The translations under genes and the position numbers were made by a program. 39,730 nucleotides of DNA from an uncultured Scytonema sp. (GTDB lineage Bacteria; Cyanobacteriota; Cyanobacteriia; Cyanobacteriales; Nostocaceae). How positions within the stretch are numbered: position 1 is the stretch's first letter; each line of letters opens with the position of its first letter. A model generated the notes under the pieces. The model worked only from the letters and a program-made list of their open reading frames with translations. It was not told the origin of the DNA and ran no database searches. The stretch lies in contig CALMVQ010000164.1 in NCBI GenBank assembly GCA_937873135.1, positions 1-39,730 of the forward strand, in the 5' to 3' direction. Below are positions 24,880 through 33,724 of this stretch, piece after piece.

Positions 24880-26121
24880 ATGTTGGCAGTTAGTGATGCA
24901 GAAGCAATTATTTTGAATTTAGTGCAACCTCTGGACAGTCAACAAGATACAGAACTTGTCGATTTGGTAGCAGCAATTAATCGTGTTCTTGCTTCCCCTG
25001 TCACAAGCCAACTCGATTTTCCTCAATGGGATAATTCGGCAATGGATGGTTATGCAGTCCGTTATGAAGACGTTCAGTACTGTAGCTCAGAAAATCCAGC
25101 AGTTTTAGAAATTGTTGAGGAAATTCCAGCAGGCTATCAGCCCAAAATACCGATTCAACCAGGACAAGCAGCGCGAATTTTGACAGGGGCGATTTTACCA
25201 CAAGGTGCGGATACAGTGGTCATACAAGAGGTCACACGCCGGAAAGATAGCGAAGTGACAATCCTCACCGCTCCAAAACCGCAACAATTTGTCAGATACC
25301 GGGGATCGTACTACCAATCTGGGACACAACTACTACCTAAAGGTATTCGATTGACTGCTCCAGAAATTGCTGTGTTAGCGGCTGCTCAGTGTCAACAAGT
25401 ACGTGTTTACCGTTTTCCAAGAGTGGCAATTTTGTCAACAGGAGACGAATTGGTAACGATTGAGCAATCATTACAACCGGGGCAAATAGTTGATTCAAAC
25501 CAGTATGCGTTGGCAGCTTTGGTAAGACAGAGTGCTGCCGAACCGCTGATGTTAGGAATTGTGAAAGATGAACCAGAAGACATTCAAAAAGCGATCGCCT
25601 ACGCTTTAGCCAACGCCGATATCGTTCTCTCTTCTGGTGGTGTTTCAGTAGGTGATTATGACTATGTTGAACAAATATTAGAGTCATTGGGGGGAGAACT
25701 TCAAATTCGTGCGGTGAGTATGAAACCAGGGAAACCCCTTACTGTTGCTACATTTTCTTCTCCCCAGGCTCATCTATACTTTGGTTTACCAGGAAACCCT
25801 GCTGCTGTTTTTGTCACTTTTTGGCGATTTGTTCAACCAGTGATCAAAAAACTTTCCGGACTGGCTGAAGGTTGGGAACCAGTATTTGTGAGGGCGCGAT
25901 CGCTGCAAGATTTGCGATCAAATGGTGAGCGTGAAACTTACCTTTGGGGTCAGTTATTTTTGAGTCACGAGGGAGTTTATGAATTTCGTCTCGCTGAAGG
26001 TAGTCATAGTTCTGGCAACTTAATTAACTTAGCTCAAACTAACGCCTTAGCAATTCTCCAAGTTGGTAAAACATTAATTCCAAAAGGAGAAAAGGTGCGA
26101 GTTTTAAGGATTAATGGCTAA
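24880..26121 (+). CDS. moeA: Molybdopterin molybdenumtransferase
   Basis: The 413-residue protein is MoeA, which inserts molybdate into adenylated molybdopterin in molybdenum cofactor synthesis, in the cytoplasm. Family motifs in order are FPQWDNSAMDGYAVR, LTGAILPQGADTVV, RVAILSTGDELV, LSSGGVSVGDYDYV with the MPT-binding loop, VSMKPGKPLT and YFGLPGNPAAVFVTF. The C-terminal domain IV is present. The ATG at 24880 (MLAVSDAEA) is chosen; the frame is open to 24817 but the extra residues are not family-like. Its stop overlaps the stop of the convergent cyclic-di-GMP gene by four bases (26118-26121). Mo cofactor serves nitrate reductase among others; no such genes are nearby. Confidence 0.97.
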   Translation: MLAVSDAEAIILNLVQPLDSQQDTELVDLVAAINRVLASPVTSQLDFPQWDNSAMDGYAVRYEDVQYCSSENPAVLEIVEEIPAGYQPKIPIQPGQAARILTGAILPQGADTVVIQEVTRRKDSEVTILTAPKPQQFVRYRGSYYQSGTQLLPKGIRLTAPEIAVLAAAQCQQVRVYRFPRVAILSTGDELVTIEQSLQPGQIVDSNQYALAALVRQSAAEPLMLGIVKDEPEDIQKAIAYALANADIVLSSGGVSVGDYDYVEQILESLGGELQIRAVSMKPGKPLTVATFSSPQAHLYFGLPGNPAAVFVTFWRFVQPVIKKLSGLAEGWEPVFVRARSLQDLRSNGERETYLWGQLFLSHEGVYEFRLAEGSHSSGNLINLAQTNALAILQVGKTLIPKGEKVRVLRING

Positions 26122-28748
26122 TTGCTGGTTTTTTCAAGAATTTCTGTTGCTTTTTGGGCAGAAAGCGGTCGATAGAACAGGAAACCCTGTACATCTTCAC
26201 AATTGATAGACTTTAAGAACTCCAATTCCTCTTCCTTCTCGACGCCTTCAGCCGTCAGTCTCAATCCCAAGCTTTGCCCTAAGGCAACTATTGCTGTGAC
26301 AATATGAGCAACTTTGGAGTCTGTCGTTAATTCTTGAATAAAAGATTTATCGATTTTTAGATTGTGGAGAGGCAACATCTGTAGCCGCGATAGCGAAGAA
26401 TGTCCCGTGCCAAAGTCATCAATGGATAGGTAAACGCCCATTTTCTCCAGCTCGTACAGCACAGTTTTCGTATATTTTAAATTCTCTATAGCAGTTGTTT
26501 CGGTGATCTCTAACTCTAGAAAGTGCGGATCTAGCCTTGTCTGCTGTAAAATTCTGACTATTGTCTCCACTAGTTTGGGTTGGCGGAACTGCTTAGGAGA
26601 GAGATTGACGGAGATAGTGAGGGGAGGGAATCCTGCTTCTTGCCAAGCTTTGTTTTGTTTGCAAGCTTTCTGCAGAACCCATTCTCCGATGGGGACGATT
26701 AATCCACTTTCTTCAGCAAGGGGAATGAAGACATTGGGAGACAGCAATCCCATTTCCGGGTGTTGCCAACGCAACAGAGCCTCCATCCCAATAATTTTTC
26801 CAGTTGTAGTATTAACTCGTGGCTGGTAATATACCACCAATTCTTCCCGCTCCAAAACATAACGCAAGCTCTTCTCTAAGGTGAGGATTTCAGGAGTTTT
26901 AGTACTCAAAGAAGTGCTGTAGAATTGGTAGTGATTCCTCCCAGAATCTTTAGCATGATACAAAGCCGCATCTGCGTGCTGAATTAGAGTTTCTACATCA
27001 GGGCTATCTTCATTGAATAAGGCAATCCCGAGACTGGCACTCACATAAAGTTCGTGTTCTTCGATCTCGAACAATTTCTCTAATGCTTGTAGGATTCTCT
27101 TGGCAACCTGGACGACCTCATCAACATAACTCACTTGTGGCAGTAGGATAGTAAATTCATCGCCTCCCCAACGAGCAACAGTATCACCAACTCTGAGGGA
27201 ATCTTTCAATCGTTGAGCAACGCCTTGCAACAATTTGTCTCCTAGTGTATGTCCTAAAGTATCGTTGATGGTTTTGAAACGATCTAAGTCAAGAAACATT
27301 ACAGCTAGACTTTCTCTATTCCGAATCACGTTATGTAGGGCATTGGAGAGTAGTTGATCAAAGAGCAGGCGATTAGGTAAGCCAGTCAAGAGATCATGGA
27401 GAGCTTGGTAGCGAATTTTGTCTTCTACTTGCAGACGTTGGCGAGCGCTACTAATACTAGCTGCCATCGTCAACAAAGTCGATTCTTCATGCTTTGACCA
27501 TTGACGTTTTTTAGAACAGTCTGCAAAGCCAAGGTATCCCCAAAACTGATTGTCTAACCGCAGAGGTACCAAGAGCAGGGATTGAACGCCGTCTCGGTTG
27601 AGGAGTTCTTGTTCGGAAGCTGGAAATTCTTGAACGATCCCGCTAATCGTCTGTCCGCTAGATAAAGCAGTGTACCACCGATCTAATCCATTCGCTTGAT
27701 AAAGCAAATTTTGCCAGTGGCGACTTGAAGGATCAAGATGAGAGCGAGTCCATTCAACCCGCAAGCTCAGAACTATTTCCTTTGTAACGGGGTGGGGATG
27801 ACTTTCAAAGAGGTAAGCTCGATCTACAACGGCAGTTTCACCTAACGTAGTTAGAACTTTGTAAAGAGCCGTATCATAGTTCATTTCCACTAGCAGATAG
27901 TTAGCCGCTTCACAAACTGCTTGTAGCAAGCGATCCCGGTGGAGGAGTTCTGCTTCGGCTCGCTTTTGCTCAGTAATTTCCCTATTGAAAATTCTAATTA
28001 AATCGCATTCGGGAAGGTAGTGAACGGATTGCTCAAAAACTTCACCGTTAACTTCTACCTCTCGAACAAAAGATTTTCCTGCTAAATTTTGGATTTCCCT
28101 GATGAGTCCTGCTATAATGGGGTGCTGTTTTTTGAGTTCCCTAATATTAAAAAATTTGCGAGTTGCAGCTGGATTGAGATAAGTCACTTTTCCCTCCAAA
28201 TCCATTTCGACAATTGGATTAGGGTTCAGTTCAGGGAAAGACGCTAGACGGGCTAGGGCGACATCACTAGCTCCTCCTGGATTCGGAGTTGCCACAATGA
28301 GATTTTCAAAAGGATTGATGGCATTGGCTTGCTCTAATATAAAATGAGGCAAGTTTTCTACTTCCAGAGATTGAGAAAATGCTTGTTCTGACAAGTTAGA
28401 AATGGCAAAATATTTTGCCAGAGCTTGATGACAGCCAAACTCTATCAGATCCCCATCTTTAAGTTCATGAGAAAAGCATTTAATGCCATTAATAAATAAG
28501 CCATTTTTACTCCTGTTTCCCTTGAAGCTACCGTCAATAATTAGAAAACCGTATTGGTCAGTTTCTGCTAGAGTTACCCGCATTAAAATGGCGTGTTGCC
28601 TCGATACTGATTTAGAACGAAGAACGATAGCGTTCCTGGAATCCTGTCCGAGAGAGTAAGTCGCTTCTTGAAGGACGATAGTTCGCTGCCCTTCAAGATC
28701 TTGAATAACAAGCAGGTGACAGATCTTCTCCTGCTCATTTCCTAGCAT
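26118..28748 (-). CDS. FHA-PAS-GAF-GGDEF-EAL cyclic-di-GMP signalling protein
   Basis: This 876-residue multidomain regulator controls cyclic-di-GMP. An N-terminal FHA domain (about 10-110; SLGQDSRNAIVLRSKSVSRQH, NGLFING) should bind phosphothreonine. A PAS-like region follows (about 160-270; PIVEMDLEGKVTYLNPAA), then a GAF domain (about 275-430; LLVPLRLDNQFWGYLGF). The GGDEF domain (about 445-605) keeps RWGGDEFTILL at residue 528, so diguanylate cyclase activity is likely. The EAL domain (about 620-870) keeps EALLRW near 655, NLSPKQF, ELEITETT, DDFGTGHSS and LTAEGVE, all needed for phosphodiesterase activity. No membrane segment is visible, so it is soluble. Which activity dominates cannot be told. 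FHA input suggests coupling to Ser/Thr kinases. Confidence 0.95.
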   Translation of the reverse strand: MLGNEQEKICHLLVIQDLEGQRTIVLQEATYSLGQDSRNAIVLRSKSVSRQHAILMRVTLAETDQYGFLIIDGSFKGNRSKNGLFINGIKCFSHELKDGDLIEFGCHQALAKYFAISNLSEQAFSQSLEVENLPHFILEQANAINPFENLIVATPNPGGASDVALARLASFPELNPNPIVEMDLEGKVTYLNPAATRKFFNIRELKKQHPIIAGLIREIQNLAGKSFVREVEVNGEVFEQSVHYLPECDLIRIFNREITEQKRAEAELLHRDRLLQAVCEAANYLLVEMNYDTALYKVLTTLGETAVVDRAYLFESHPHPVTKEIVLSLRVEWTRSHLDPSSRHWQNLLYQANGLDRWYTALSSGQTISGIVQEFPASEQELLNRDGVQSLLLVPLRLDNQFWGYLGFADCSKKRQWSKHEESTLLTMAASISSARQRLQVEDKIRYQALHDLLTGLPNRLLFDQLLSNALHNVIRNRESLAVMFLDLDRFKTINDTLGHTLGDKLLQGVAQRLKDSLRVGDTVARWGGDEFTILLPQVSYVDEVVQVAKRILQALEKLFEIEEHELYVSASLGIALFNEDSPDVETLIQHADAALYHAKDSGRNHYQFYSTSLSTKTPEILTLEKSLRYVLEREELVVYYQPRVNTTTGKIIGMEALLRWQHPEMGLLSPNVFIPLAEESGLIVPIGEWVLQKACKQNKAWQEAGFPPLTISVNLSPKQFRQPKLVETIVRILQQTRLDPHFLELEITETTAIENLKYTKTVLYELEKMGVYLSIDDFGTGHSSLSRLQMLPLHNLKIDKSFIQELTTDSKVAHIVTAIVALGQSLGLRLTAEGVEKEEELEFLKSINCEDVQGFLFYRPLSAQKATEILEKTSN

Positions 28749-29005
28749 AGATCTTCCTCAAATTCTTACCTCATAGGGTCTTGGTCGAAAAAATACTGCT
28801 CCAATGAGTCTTGACTTTTCACCCCCATTTCTGTGAATCAGCTGCGTATAGCAGGGCGATTACGCCGCTAGTAATTGACCTTTAAAGAACAAGATGACAC
28901 ATTGTTCAGCCAATTGGTCCTGTAAAAGTCCTAGTGCCGTGGGCGTGGAAATCACTCTTCAGTTAGACACAGGTTAAAAACCATCAATAGCTTCACAATC
29001 TACCC

Positions 29006-29680
29006 CTACTCCTTTGCCTCGCTTGCCTCCTTATCATGACGGTTAATCCAAATACCTCTTAGTCCAGCAGCTTTAGCTCCATGATAATCCTCCACAACAC
29101 TGTCACCAATATGCCAAGCAGCTTCAGGGGGACAGTTATGCTTTTCTAAAGCGATGGCAAAAATTGTGGGATCTGGTTTAGCAGCCCCAGCCTGTGTAGA
29201 AATGGTAACGGACTCAAAAAAATCTCTTAATTCTAGACTTTGCAATACTAAGTAAATCCGAGAATCAAAGTTGGATAGCACTCCCAGTTCAATTCCCATT
29301 TGCCGCCACTTAGTTAAAGATGAGAATACATCAGGATACACAAACCAAGGTTCAGCTGTGCCAAAGTGAATATAGACTTCGCTGAAAAAAGTTGAGAAGT
29401 CGGAAAATTCTTGGATAACACCTGCTTGTTCAAAAGTGCTAAAAGCAACGCGATACCACCACTCAAACTCGTGCTGGGGAATATCCTGCGGTTCTACATC
29501 GGGAAAAATCGGCGGCGGCGCTGCTTTAAAACTTTGGATGAATGTTTTGTTTAAAGTCTCAGGTGAAACTCCAACACCAAACTCCTGCGCTATCTGACTA
29601 TAAACTTCGCCCACACTACCTTTAACGCCGAAGAGTGTGCCAACGGCATCTAATAAAATAACTTTCGGTCGTTCTATCAT
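29006..29680 (-). CDS. HAD-superfamily hydrolase, REG-2-like
   Basis: The 224-residue protein is a HAD hydrolase of the REG-2-like/HDHD3-like type. Motif I is ILLDAVGTLFG with nucleophile Asp11; the residue two on, normally Asp, is Val13, as in other members of this branch. Motif II is LGVLSNFDSR, motif III GAAKPDPTIFA and motif IV HIGDSVVEDYHGAKAAG. A helical cap lies between motifs I and II (WYRVAFSTFEQAG). The substrate is unknown; the loss of the second Asp suggests weak or altered phosphatase chemistry. It lies 95 bases downstream of ndbB on the same strand, across an inverted-repeat tract. Confidence 0.9.
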   Translation of the reverse strand: MIERPKVILLDAVGTLFGVKGSVGEVYSQIAQEFGVGVSPETLNKTFIQSFKAAPPPIFPDVEPQDIPQHEFEWWYRVAFSTFEQAGVIQEFSDFSTFFSEVYIHFGTAEPWFVYPDVFSSLTKWRQMGIELGVLSNFDSRIYLVLQSLELRDFFESVTISTQAGAAKPDPTIFAIALEKHNCPPEAAWHIGDSVVEDYHGAKAAGLRGIWINRHDKEASEAKE

Positions 29681-29720
29681 AAGCGTTTAGCTTTTAGCTT
29701 ACCCTATCCTCTGGGTATCT

Positions 29721-29765
29721 TCAGCAATCAGCAGTTAGCTATCAGTTTTCATTGCTGACTGCTGA
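29721..29765. repeat. Imperfect inverted repeat TCAGCA between ndbB and HAD gene
   Basis: TCAGCAATCAGCAGT (29721-29735) is complementary to ATTGCTGACTGCTGA (29751-29765) at 13 of 15 positions. It is built of the short heptamer-like words common in cyanobacterial spacers and could end the ndbB transcript. Confidence 0.6.
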
Positions 29766-29775
29766 CAGCCGATTG

Positions 29776-30969
29776 CTATTTAGAGAGTGTTTCTATAATA
29801 GGACGGACAAGCCAGTTAAAACCAACTTTGAGTTGATGATCTAAAGTCGGCTGTCGATATAGATAAGCAAGACGACGGGCGATATATGCCAATGAACCAT
29901 CTAGTTTGAGGCCCAATCCCGTAAAAGTGGCATTATCAACCCCTAAAGTCATCATCTCACCCAAGTGTTGATAGCGGAAGGGGAGCAAAGGACGATTAGT
30001 TAGAGTTGCCCAAATATTCCAAGCTGTATAATCAGCTTGTTGGAAAGCAGCTTGTGCTGTTGTTGGGACTTGTTTTCCTTCGGCGTCCCTACAGTCTGCT
30101 AAGTCGCCTAATGCAAAAAGTTCGGGATGGTCAATAACTTGGAGAGTTTGTGTAATCTTAATTTGACCGCGTTGATTTTGTTCAACAGGAAGCGATCGCA
30201 CAACAGGTGACACCCGCGTTCCCACTGTCCAAATCACCAAATCTACAGGAATTGTGTCTACCTGATTTTTGTACTCAAGTGCGATACTCTCTGGTTCTAT
30301 TGATTCTACCTTGGTTTCCAAATCAATGAACACACTCCGATCTTCTAAAGCTTTACAAGCTGCTTCTCGGTTGAACTCGGGCGATGTTTGTAAAATTTGG
30401 TCAGAGAGTTCAATCAGTCGAAATCTTCCTCTTTGGCCTAGTCTGTCTGCAAGTTTGCAAGCTAGTTCTACACCACTATAACCACCACCAACGATCGCGA
30501 CTCTAATTTTGTCTGCCTCAGATTCTTCCAAAACTCGCAGTCGCTCTTCTATACGATAAACGTCTGTAGTTGAGCGGAATGGGTAGGCATAGGATGTCGC
30601 ACCTGATGCCATATCTAGTGGTGTTTCCCCACCTAGTGCCAACACTAATTGGTCGTAGGAAATTTCTGGCAAATCCTGTAAATATACCTGTCGCTGGTCT
30701 ATATCAATTTTATCTACAACTGCTTGACAGAATCTTACGCCTGTGTTTTCCAAAACTTCTTCAAATGGAGGAGCAATTTCCCAGGTTTGCAGCTCACCAG
30801 TCAGCAGTTCATAGAGTAGGGGAGAGAAGAGGAAGCGATCGCTTTTATCTACCAGAACAATTTCAGGTTTTTGGGAGGTGTCCCAAGGTAGCTGGCTTAA
30901 GCGCAAGGCAGTGTAGAGACCACCAAAGCCTCCCCCAAGGATGCAAATTCTAGCAGGTTTTTGAGTCAT
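29776..30969 (-). CDS. ndbB: Type II NAD(P)H dehydrogenase, NdbB-like
   Basis: This 397-residue flavoprotein is of the NDH-2 type: it passes electrons from NAD(P)H to a quinone without pumping. An N-terminal FAD-binding Rossmann motif ARICILGGGFGGLYTA is followed by FLFSPLLYELLTGEL. A second dinucleotide motif, RVAIVGGGYSGVELA, lies near residue 156, and FALGDLADC with VPTTAQAAFQQ near 285-310 binds the flavin. The C-terminal helix (LKVGFNWLVRPIIETL) could anchor it to the membrane. It most resembles the cyanobacterial NdbB/plant NDC1 group, linked to demethylphylloquinone reduction; that assignment is by recall. ATG at 30969 (MTQKPARI) is chosen over 31002. Confidence 0.87.
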   Translation of the reverse strand: MTQKPARICILGGGFGGLYTALRLSQLPWDTSQKPEIVLVDKSDRFLFSPLLYELLTGELQTWEIAPPFEEVLENTGVRFCQAVVDKIDIDQRQVYLQDLPEISYDQLVLALGGETPLDMASGATSYAYPFRSTTDVYRIEERLRVLEESEADKIRVAIVGGGYSGVELACKLADRLGQRGRFRLIELSDQILQTSPEFNREAACKALEDRSVFIDLETKVESIEPESIALEYKNQVDTIPVDLVIWTVGTRVSPVVRSLPVEQNQRGQIKITQTLQVIDHPELFALGDLADCRDAEGKQVPTTAQAAFQQADYTAWNIWATLTNRPLLPFRYQHLGEMMTLGVDNATFTGLGLKLDGSLAYIARRLAYLYRQPTLDHQLKVGFNWLVRPIIETLSK

Positions 30970-31120
30970 CGGTCTATGGGATAAACGATCCCAACAAGGC
31001 AACTACTCTCAGTGTACTGATTTCTTTTGGTCTATTGCCATTAGTTAGCGATGAAGAGTGTTATGGATTATTTTCTGAATCACGATAAGCAATTACATAC
31101 ATCTTAAGCACTTGCTGTGG

Positions 31121-31197
31121 AAATAAAATACCAGCATTCTTACAACGAGTGTCTGTATGTGCCGACAAATTAACCAACATTGACTGGTATTTTATTT
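31121..31197. repeat. 77-bp element with perfect 14-bp inverted ends
   Basis: AAATAAAATACCAG (31121-31134) is exactly inverted as CTGGTATTTTATTT (31184-31197) around a 49-base centre. It lies about 150 bases upstream of ndbB and downstream of a gene remnant. It could be a miniature mobile element or a regulatory stem; no clear target duplication is visible. The rest of 30970-31120 shows nothing. Confidence 0.75.
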
Positions 31198-31206
31198 TTA
31201 AGGATC

Positions 31207-31371
31207 TCGCTTACCTATAATATTGGTATCAAATTCTGCTAGCTGTTCCGCAGGTATCTAATACTCTTTATGCTGCAAACTACCAAAAGTCTCCACGGTA
31301 TACTGTGCCAAAAATTTTGTTTTTACCCGAAAACGAGTTACATAACCAACATAGCCAGAAGCTTGGTCTTT
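31207..31371 (-). pseudogene. Unidentified gene remnant with an in-frame stop
   Basis: The minus strand reads GYVGYVTRFRVKTKFLAQYT, VETFGSLQHKEY, a TAG stop at 31258-31260, and then IPAEQLAEFDTNIIGK in the same frame. The protein-like composition on both sides of the stop suggests a real C-terminal domain interrupted by a nonsense mutation (TGG to TAG would fit). There is no start codon: the sequence begins exactly at the stop of the DUF1345 gene. I recall similar cyanobacterial hypothetical proteins but no function. Confidence 0.55.
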
Positions 31372-32044
31372 AGATTAGCCCTGCTATAATATTGATACTC
31401 ATAGCTAAAATTGTGGTATTAAAAAAGAAGGATAATATTCCATGAATCAGAGCCAATCGCCTCATATTTGGTGAAGTTATCTGAACATCTGAAACTTGGC
31501 TAGTCATACCAATGACAAAAGAAAAATATAAAAAATCCCAATAATCAGGCTCATGATCATCAGGAAAATCTAAACCTTGAGCCAATTGCTCTTGATCGCT
31601 ACGACTACGCTGATAATAATTATGTGCGTACCTTAGTGCGAAGATTGTATGCACCAGTAACCATGAGTCTATAATTGTCATGACTGCAAGTGTAACGTGT
31701 AGCGCTACCAGAAACGTTGATTGTCCTTTTTTAGTATCACCAAGCAAAAATCCAATCGCGACTAAGCTAACACAAGCAGCTGCAATAATCAGGATGGAGA
31801 TAGCCACGCGTCCCTCGTTTTCACGTTGTGCATAACGGCGCATCTTTTCAGGGGTAGCTGCGAACATCCTCCATAAAGTCAAGCCCAAGTACATGTCAGC
31901 ACCTAAATTCCATGCACAAAGAATGCGTGTTATTAAGTTTAGCCAATGCGGAAGGAAGGCTAAGATAATTGCAACAAAGCCAAAGGTAATTATCAACCTG
32001 GGTAGAGGATTTAGGTTATTAGCGAAATTACTGACGATAGACAC
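31370..32044 (-). CDS. DUF1345 membrane protein
   Basis: The 224-residue integral membrane protein belongs to the DUF1345 family of unknown function. It has hydrophobic helices at the N-terminus (LIITFGFVAIILAFLP), residues about 80-105 (VAISILIIAAACVSLVAIGF), 110-135 and the C-terminus. The family block DYWDFLYFSFVIGMTSQVSD followed by VQITSPNMRRLALIHGILSFF is complete. The second loop has GLTLWRMFAATPEKMRRYA. It is on the same strand as the phospholipase D-like gene upstream, 113 bases away with a hairpin repeat between, so cotranscription is uncertain. Confidence 0.9.
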   Translation of the reverse strand: MSIVSNFANNLNPLPRLIITFGFVAIILAFLPHWLNLITRILCAWNLGADMYLGLTLWRMFAATPEKMRRYAQRENEGRVAISILIIAAACVSLVAIGFLLGDTKKGQSTFLVALHVTLAVMTIIDSWLLVHTIFALRYAHNYYQRSRSDQEQLAQGLDFPDDHEPDYWDFLYFSFVIGMTSQVSDVQITSPNMRRLALIHGILSFFFNTTILAMSINIIAGLI

Positions 32045-32113
32045 TTGGACACATCACTTAAATAAAGTTTAGTTAAAAGTATTGTAAACTAGTGAAGGTT
32101 GCGAAGACATAGA

Positions 32114-32141
32114 TACCCGACTTCTTAAAGAAATTGGGGAT
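32114..32141. repeat. Stem-loop repeat, copy 2 (diverged)
   Basis: TACCCGACTTCTTAAAGAAA then TTGGGGAT folds into a near-loopless hairpin and matches the element at 24527 apart from a few bases. It lies between the phospholipase D-like gene and DUF1345, where it may limit read-through. Confidence 0.65.
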
Positions 32142-32157
32142 CATGTTTCCATGCTAC

Positions 32158-33594
32158 TTAATTATCAACAGATGAATCGTCTAATTCTATTGGCTCTGTG
32201 CTTGTGTGAGTAGTCTTAAGTAAGGTATCTTCGCATTTATGGGTACGAGGAAGAGTTTTTAACCCTACCTTTGCTGTTCCATAAAGCCGACTGAATTCTC
32301 TTTCGTAATGTGCGGCGACAGTAGGATTCTGTATAAATATCAAAGTTTCATCATTCAAGTAATTTCCCGAATTAGTCCAGTTGTGACTACCAGCAATCAC
32401 CAAGAACTCGTCTAAGATTGCCATCTTACTATGCACTCCGCGATCGCCTGAGGGTGCTACAGGGTATCCTACTGTAGTTATTGGGTGATTCCAAGGCTTC
32501 ACTTTGATGTGGTGATTCTTCTTACCCAAACGAGGACAAACACCCATTGCATCGTAAGCTTTTGAGTAAGGTTTTCCTAAAAAATCTGGATCTACCAATA
32601 CTTTAATATCTTCTACTCCTTGTTCGTGTACATCCCCAAGTGTATCGCTAATATTTTGGTCCGAATACACAAACAAAGCCATATGGACACTCTTTTTGGC
32701 TTGTTGTAGATAAGCAGCGATCTCCCCGTTACTAGTCATTGCGAGATCTTCATTTCTATTGGCAGGTGAGAAATTCACTGCGATCGTTCTACCTGTACCA
32801 GTCGTAACGATTGCGAGATTTCTTTTAGGCTTATGAGATTTAAATAATCCCTGCCACATATAATTAAATTCATCAGTAAAAGTTTTGGCAAGTTGAACGT
32901 TATCGGCAATCACAACCATATTGTTAGGATTGCCCCGAGTTTGCAAGTTTCCAAAATCTCCATGCAAATCTGATGTCGTTAGATTACCGCTTGATATAAT
33001 GGTTGTCTTTCCATCTATGACGACAAATTTGTGGTGCATTAAACCACTGCCTTTAGTTGTTTTACCAGATGTATCGTCTTTGATCTCAATGCTGTTCTTC
33101 AGTAACAGATCCAAAGCATCAGCAGGATACCGCTTCAATTCTTCAAGTGCAAGTTTGTCATGCCGATTCATCTTTGTCATTTCTGTAGGGGTGTAGTCTG
33201 CTAAGGTTTTGTTGTACCTGTTGTCAATCATGACTCTGACTTTAACACCACGCTTTTGGGCAAAATTCAGTGCTTCCGCCACTTTGGGAAGTCTGAACTC
33301 CATCACTGCTAAATCCACAGTTGATTTTGCTTGGTTTACAGCATCAATAATTTGCTGTTCTAAATTATCTCCTTCACGGATGAAATGCCGATACGGATCT
33401 TCGTAAGAAGATGCTTGATTATGATTGAAATAAACTTTGACAGCAGAATCTTGAGGTAAAGGTTGGACTAGTCGCGCACCTGGTCGTAAATTATAAAAAA
33501 GTACAAATCCCAAAATGAAAAGTAACAGAATTAAACCGACTTTTAATAAAGTTTTCCGTTTTTTAGAGTTTACTAAATAATTTATTTTTTCCAT
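32158..33594 (-). CDS. Membrane-anchored phospholipase D-like protein
   Basis: This 478-residue protein has a short basic N-terminus, one hydrophobic anchor (LLKVGLILLLFILGFVLFY, residues about 16-34) and two HKD half-sites of the phospholipase D superfamily. The first is MHHKFVVIDG with His187, Lys189 and Asp194, followed by SSGNLT. The second is VHSKMAILDE with His388, Lys390 and Asp395, followed by AGSHNWTNSG. Both are intact, so a phosphodiesterase or transphosphatidylase activity outside or at the membrane is expected. Members of this group act on phospholipids or nucleic acids; which applies is not evident. The first repeat is preceded by TVDLAVMEFRLPKVAEAL. It begins after a 1.3-kb desert. 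Confidence 0.92.
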   Translation of the reverse strand: MEKINYLVNSKKRKTLLKVGLILLLFILGFVLFYNLRPGARLVQPLPQDSAVKVYFNHNQASSYEDPYRHFIREGDNLEQQIIDAVNQAKSTVDLAVMEFRLPKVAEALNFAQKRGVKVRVMIDNRYNKTLADYTPTEMTKMNRHDKLALEELKRYPADALDLLLKNSIEIKDDTSGKTTKGSGLMHHKFVVIDGKTTIISSGNLTTSDLHGDFGNLQTRGNPNNMVVIADNVQLAKTFTDEFNYMWQGLFKSHKPKRNLAIVTTGTGRTIAVNFSPANRNEDLAMTSNGEIAAYLQQAKKSVHMALFVYSDQNISDTLGDVHEQGVEDIKVLVDPDFLGKPYSKAYDAMGVCPRLGKKNHHIKVKPWNHPITTVGYPVAPSGDRGVHSKMAILDEFLVIAGSHNWTNSGNYLNDETLIFIQNPTVAAHYEREFSRLYGTAKVGLKTLPRTHKCEDTLLKTTHTSTEPIELDDSSVDN

Positions 33595-33724
33595 TTTTAA
33601 ACTCTTTTTGAATCAAAGAAAAAAATTATAATCTATTAATTTGATGATTGGAAATTTCCAATAAAGTAGAGATTCCTAAAAAATTCTTCTCTGGAAAATC
33701 ACAAATTATTCAGAATCATTAAAT

